Source: Candidatus Rokuibacteriota bacterium (lineage in GTDB: Bacteria; Methylomirabilota; Methylomirabilia; Rokubacteriales; CSP1-6). From it: a DNA stretch of 7,750 bases. Each line of letters starts with the position of its first letter. Position 1 is the first letter of the stretch. The stretch covers positions 1,654 through 9,403 of the forward strand of contig QHRT01000057.1 of NCBI GenBank assembly GCA_003220195.1, read 5' to 3'. The notes beneath the pieces are model-generated. The model made no database searches, was not told where the DNA came from, and saw only the letters and a program-made list of their open reading frames with translations. Made by a program: the position numbers and the translations under genes. Positions 6,569-7,750 of the stretch are shown one piece after another.

Positions 6569-6922
6569 ATGATGGACCGACGGCGTTTCCTGCGTGGCAC
6601 GACGGCGCTCGGCACCGCGGCCGTGGTGGGTGCGTCCGCGTCACGAAGTGATGCGGAGCCGCCACCCGAAACCACCCGGCTGCGCCTCGCCAAGATCCCC
6701 GGTATCTGCCAGGCCCCTCAGTACGTAGCGGATGCGCTGTTCCAGGCCGAAGGATTCATCCCCTACGGCCGCTGGCGCGACTTCGATCCTATTGACACCA
6801 TCCGGGTCTACGCGCTCCGCCTGCACGAGGCGGGAATGATCAAGTCGAGCCCGCAGAAGATCCTGTCGCAGGGCGCGAACTGGAGGTCCTTCAACGAGCT
6901 CAGGAAGGAGCTGAAGGCGTGA
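6569..6922 (+). CDS. Internally deleted ABC substrate-binding protein with Tat signal (mini-SBP remnant)
   Basis: A 117-residue open frame joining the two ends of an ABC-transporter substrate-binding protein of the NMT1/NitT-TauT type. Residues 1-30 form a twin-arginine signal (DRRRFLRG, then an Ala/Gly-rich stretch). Residues 31-63 (TTRLRLAKIPGICQAPQYVA and on) are the first strand and helix of the mature protein. From residue 64, PYGRWRDFDPIDT through RLHEAGMIKSSPQKI to ELRKELKA is the C-terminal helical end. Full-length members are roughly 330-350 residues, so about 200 or more central residues that build the ligand cleft are absent. The junction falls near base 6757 and is in frame. It follows the kinase stop by 17 bp, has only a weak ribosome-binding site, and ATG 6572 is an equal alternative start. 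Its stop overlaps the next start (GTGA). It is unlikely to bind substrate; whether it is made is unknown. Confidence 0.65.
   Translation: MMDRRRFLRGTTALGTAAVVGASASRSDAEPPPETTRLRLAKIPGICQAPQYVADALFQAEGFIPYGRWRDFDPIDTIRVYALRLHEAGMIKSSPQKILSQGANWRSFNELRKELKA
6818..6863 (+). repeat. Direct repeat, copy 1, within substrate-binding-protein C-termini
   Basis: This 46-base stretch, encoding RLHEAGMIKSSPQKI, recurs at 7705-7750 with four mismatches. The longest uninterrupted match is about 20 bases, over IKSSPQK. It shows that the flanking remnants are paralogues and offers a substrate for deletion or unequal exchange across roughly 890 bp. Confidence 0.75.
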
Positions 6923-7117
6923 TCACGCGGCGCGTGTTCGTCCGCGGCGTGGGCACGGTCGGCGCGGCCCTCGCGTCGGGCACGTCCGTGCGTTCGGAAG
7001 CCGCGGAGGCGCCGCCCGAGACGACGACGCTCCGGTTGATCCAGGTCCCGAGCCTCTGTCGGAGCTCCCAGCGACTGGCGCTTCCTGAACTGGCTCCGGA
7101 AGGAACTGAAAGGATGA
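6919..7117 (+). pseudogene. Second substrate-binding protein remnant, deleted and frameshifted
   Basis: The GTG at 6919 overlaps the preceding stop by four bases (GTGA) and opens a Tat signal, MITRRVFVRG, followed by an Ala/Gly-rich core. The mature start PPETTTLRLIQVPSLCR is clearly paralogous to PPETTRLRLAKIPGICQ of the upstream remnant. Homology stops near base 7062. From 7070 the +1-shifted frame reads SDWRFLNWLRKELKG and a TGA at 7115-7117, which is the extreme C-terminus of the same protein family. Nearly the whole body, around 270 residues by comparison with full-length members, is missing and the two ends are out of frame. Translation from the GTG would run through unrelated sequence to 7557, so no functional binding protein can be made. 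The 4-base overlap suggests the genes were once one operon. Confidence 0.8.
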
Positions 7118-7131
7118 CGTCTCTGGCGCGG

Positions 7132-7482
7132 CTAGCCGACGAAGCCTTCGACCTGTACGAGCCGCCTGGCGACAGGATCGACCGCGAGGAACAGGCTCTC
7201 GAGCGCGACGGCGCCGAGCAACGGCGGTCCTCCAGGAGAGATGAAGCAGGGCGTCGTGACTTCACGATCGTCGATCGCGATGCGGACCTCGCCAACGGGC
7301 CAGATCTCCCGGCGTCCTCCGGCCGTCTGGACGGGCTGGTGACGCTGCGTCGTCAGCTCGAGCTCATCGGCCATCGGACGCGGGACGACGAGCAGCGTCG
7401 CGCCGGTGTCGACGAGCACGTCGATCGTCACGATGCGGCCCGTCCGGCCAGTGAGTCTCGCCGGGACGTGGAAGAGCCCCAT
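7132..7482 (-). CDS. Retropepsin-like clan AA aspartic protease, 116 aa
   Basis: A small single-domain aspartic protease-like protein. The catalytic motif is LVDTGAT (23-29), with Asp25 as the presumed active-site residue. The second hydrophobic-Gly signature, PPLLGAVALESLFLAVDP (86-103), closes the retropepsin fold. Between them lie a strand pair and a flap-like region (QTAGGRREI, 52-60). With one DTG motif it should act as a homodimer, like viral retropepsins. No signal peptide or membrane helix is seen. I chose ATG 7482 because the protein family starts there and a -10 box sits seven bases before it. The frame continues upstream without a stop, but that part is only the antisense of a binding-protein remnant. 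Bacterial members are common but their substrates are unknown. It converges on the second remnant, 14 bp away. It could be a stray cargo gene of a rearrangement. Confidence 0.78.
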   Translation of the reverse strand: MGLFHVPARLTGRTGRIVTIDVLVDTGATLLVVPRPMADELELTTQRHQPVQTAGGRREIWPVGEVRIAIDDREVTTPCFISPGGPPLLGAVALESLFLAVDPVARRLVQVEGFVG

Positions 7483-7517
7483 GGCGTCGATTGTATGGTC
7501 GCGATCGCGTCGCGCAA
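7483..7517 (-). promoter_or_regulatory. Putative leaderless promoter of the aspartic protease gene
   Basis: On the minus strand, TACAAT (complement of 7490-7495) matches the -10 consensus at five of six positions and ends seven bases before the ATG at 7482. A partial -35, TTGCGC (complement of 7512-7517), lies 16 bases upstream of it. This spacing would place the transcript start at or next to the ATG. No Shine-Dalgarno precedes the ATG, consistent with a leaderless mRNA. The assignment rests on pattern only. Confidence 0.4.
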
Positions 7518-7550
7518 CTGTCTCGGGATCGATACAGAGGGAGCACGACG

Positions 7551-7750
7551 ATGGTGAGCGCTCCAGCCGGACAAGGTCGCGCGGTTCCTGGTCGACAAGA
7601 GCTACGTCGAGCGGAACGACTATGCCGTGCAGTCCTTGAAGGACGTCGTCTACGGCAAGTGGCGTGAGCACGATCCGGCCGACGCGGTACGGTTCTATGC
7701 CCTGCGCCTGCACGAGGCGGGCGTCATCAAGTCGAGCCCGCAGAAAATCC
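7551..7750 (+). pseudogene. Third substrate-binding protein remnant, C-terminal part, runs off window
   Basis: From 7558 the frame reads ALQPDKVARFLVDKSYVE, then LKDVVYGKWREHDPADAVRFY and RLHEAGVIKSSPQKI to the last base. This is the C-terminal region of the same NMT1-type binding-protein family as the remnants at 6569 and 6919. A TGA at 7555-7557 closes that frame immediately upstream. A well-placed ribosome-binding site (GAGGGAG, 7537-7543) and ATG at 7551 exist but lie in another frame, and reading from that ATG ends after about 40 codons. The arrangement looks like a deletion that joined the start of a gene to its last quarter with a frame error. The signal peptide and most of the body are missing. 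The true 3' end is beyond the window. Confidence 0.72.
7705..7750 (+). repeat. Direct repeat, copy 2, at the window end
   Basis: Partner of 6818-6863, with 42 of 46 bases identical by hand count. It encodes RLHEAGVIKSSPQKI of the third remnant. The match continues to the last base, so the repeat probably extends past the window. Confidence 0.7.

Noticed and set aside
6919..7557. Single 212-residue protein from GTG 6919
   Set aside because: Homology to binding proteins ends near residue 48; the rest is an out-of-frame tail plus antisense of the protease gene.
7483..7713. N-terminal extension of the aspartic protease to 193 residues
   Set aside because: The extra residues are the antisense of the third binding-protein remnant and the intergenic DNA; the family-like sequence and the -10 box both point to ATG 7482.
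1..7750. CRISPR array, tRNA or rRNA genes, IS element termini or transposase
   Set aside because: No regularly spaced repeats, no cloverleaf or rRNA-like stretch and no transposase motifs were seen on either strand by eye.

Overview
The window is a high-G+C stretch of bacterial chromosome. The coding style (C/G-ending third positions, GTG starts, overlapping or closely spaced genes) fits a soil or subsurface bacterium. The C-terminal signature of the substrate-binding-protein remnants at the right end (RLHEAG-IKSSPQKI, then WR-N-LRKELK) resembles the expanded NitT/TauT-type binding proteins I associate with Candidatus Rokubacteria / Methylomirabilota. That lineage call is an inference from memory, not a search result.

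Layout. (1) 1-825 (+): the 3' part of a DRG/Obg-like TGS-domain GTPase, already open at the first base of the window. (2) 903-1928 (+): a two-gene unit with a PPOX-type FMN flavoprotein of the MSMEG_1061/DR2398 type followed by a 118-residue EthD-like dimeric alpha/beta-barrel protein. A small inverted repeat and a -10-like hexamer lie just upstream. (3) 1951-6551: two divergently transcribed histidine kinases. The minus-strand gene is cytoplasmic (PAS-PAS-GAF-HisKA-HATPase). The plus-strand gene is membrane-anchored (double-Cache-like sensor, HAMP, GAF, HisKA, HATPase). Their kinase cores are close paralogues and form a 669-bp inverted repeat that contains a perfect 47-bp match. No response regulator is visible. 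(4) 6569-7750: a decayed region with three successive remnants of ABC-transporter substrate-binding protein genes, each missing its central ligand-binding part. A small retropepsin-like aspartic protease gene lies antisense between the second and third remnants and seems to have a leaderless promoter.

How the parts relate. The GTPase, the PPOX/EthD-like pair and the kinases have no obvious shared pathway. The kinases probably sense different cues, one extracytoplasmic and one cytosolic, and could converge on the same distal regulator because their catalytic cores are so alike. The binding-protein remnants look like the residue of a tandem family shrinking by deletion. I do not see a clearly new defence or biosynthetic system. 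The strongest oddities are the repeatedly gutted binding-protein array and the inverted kinase cores, which could in principle swap sensor modules by inversion.
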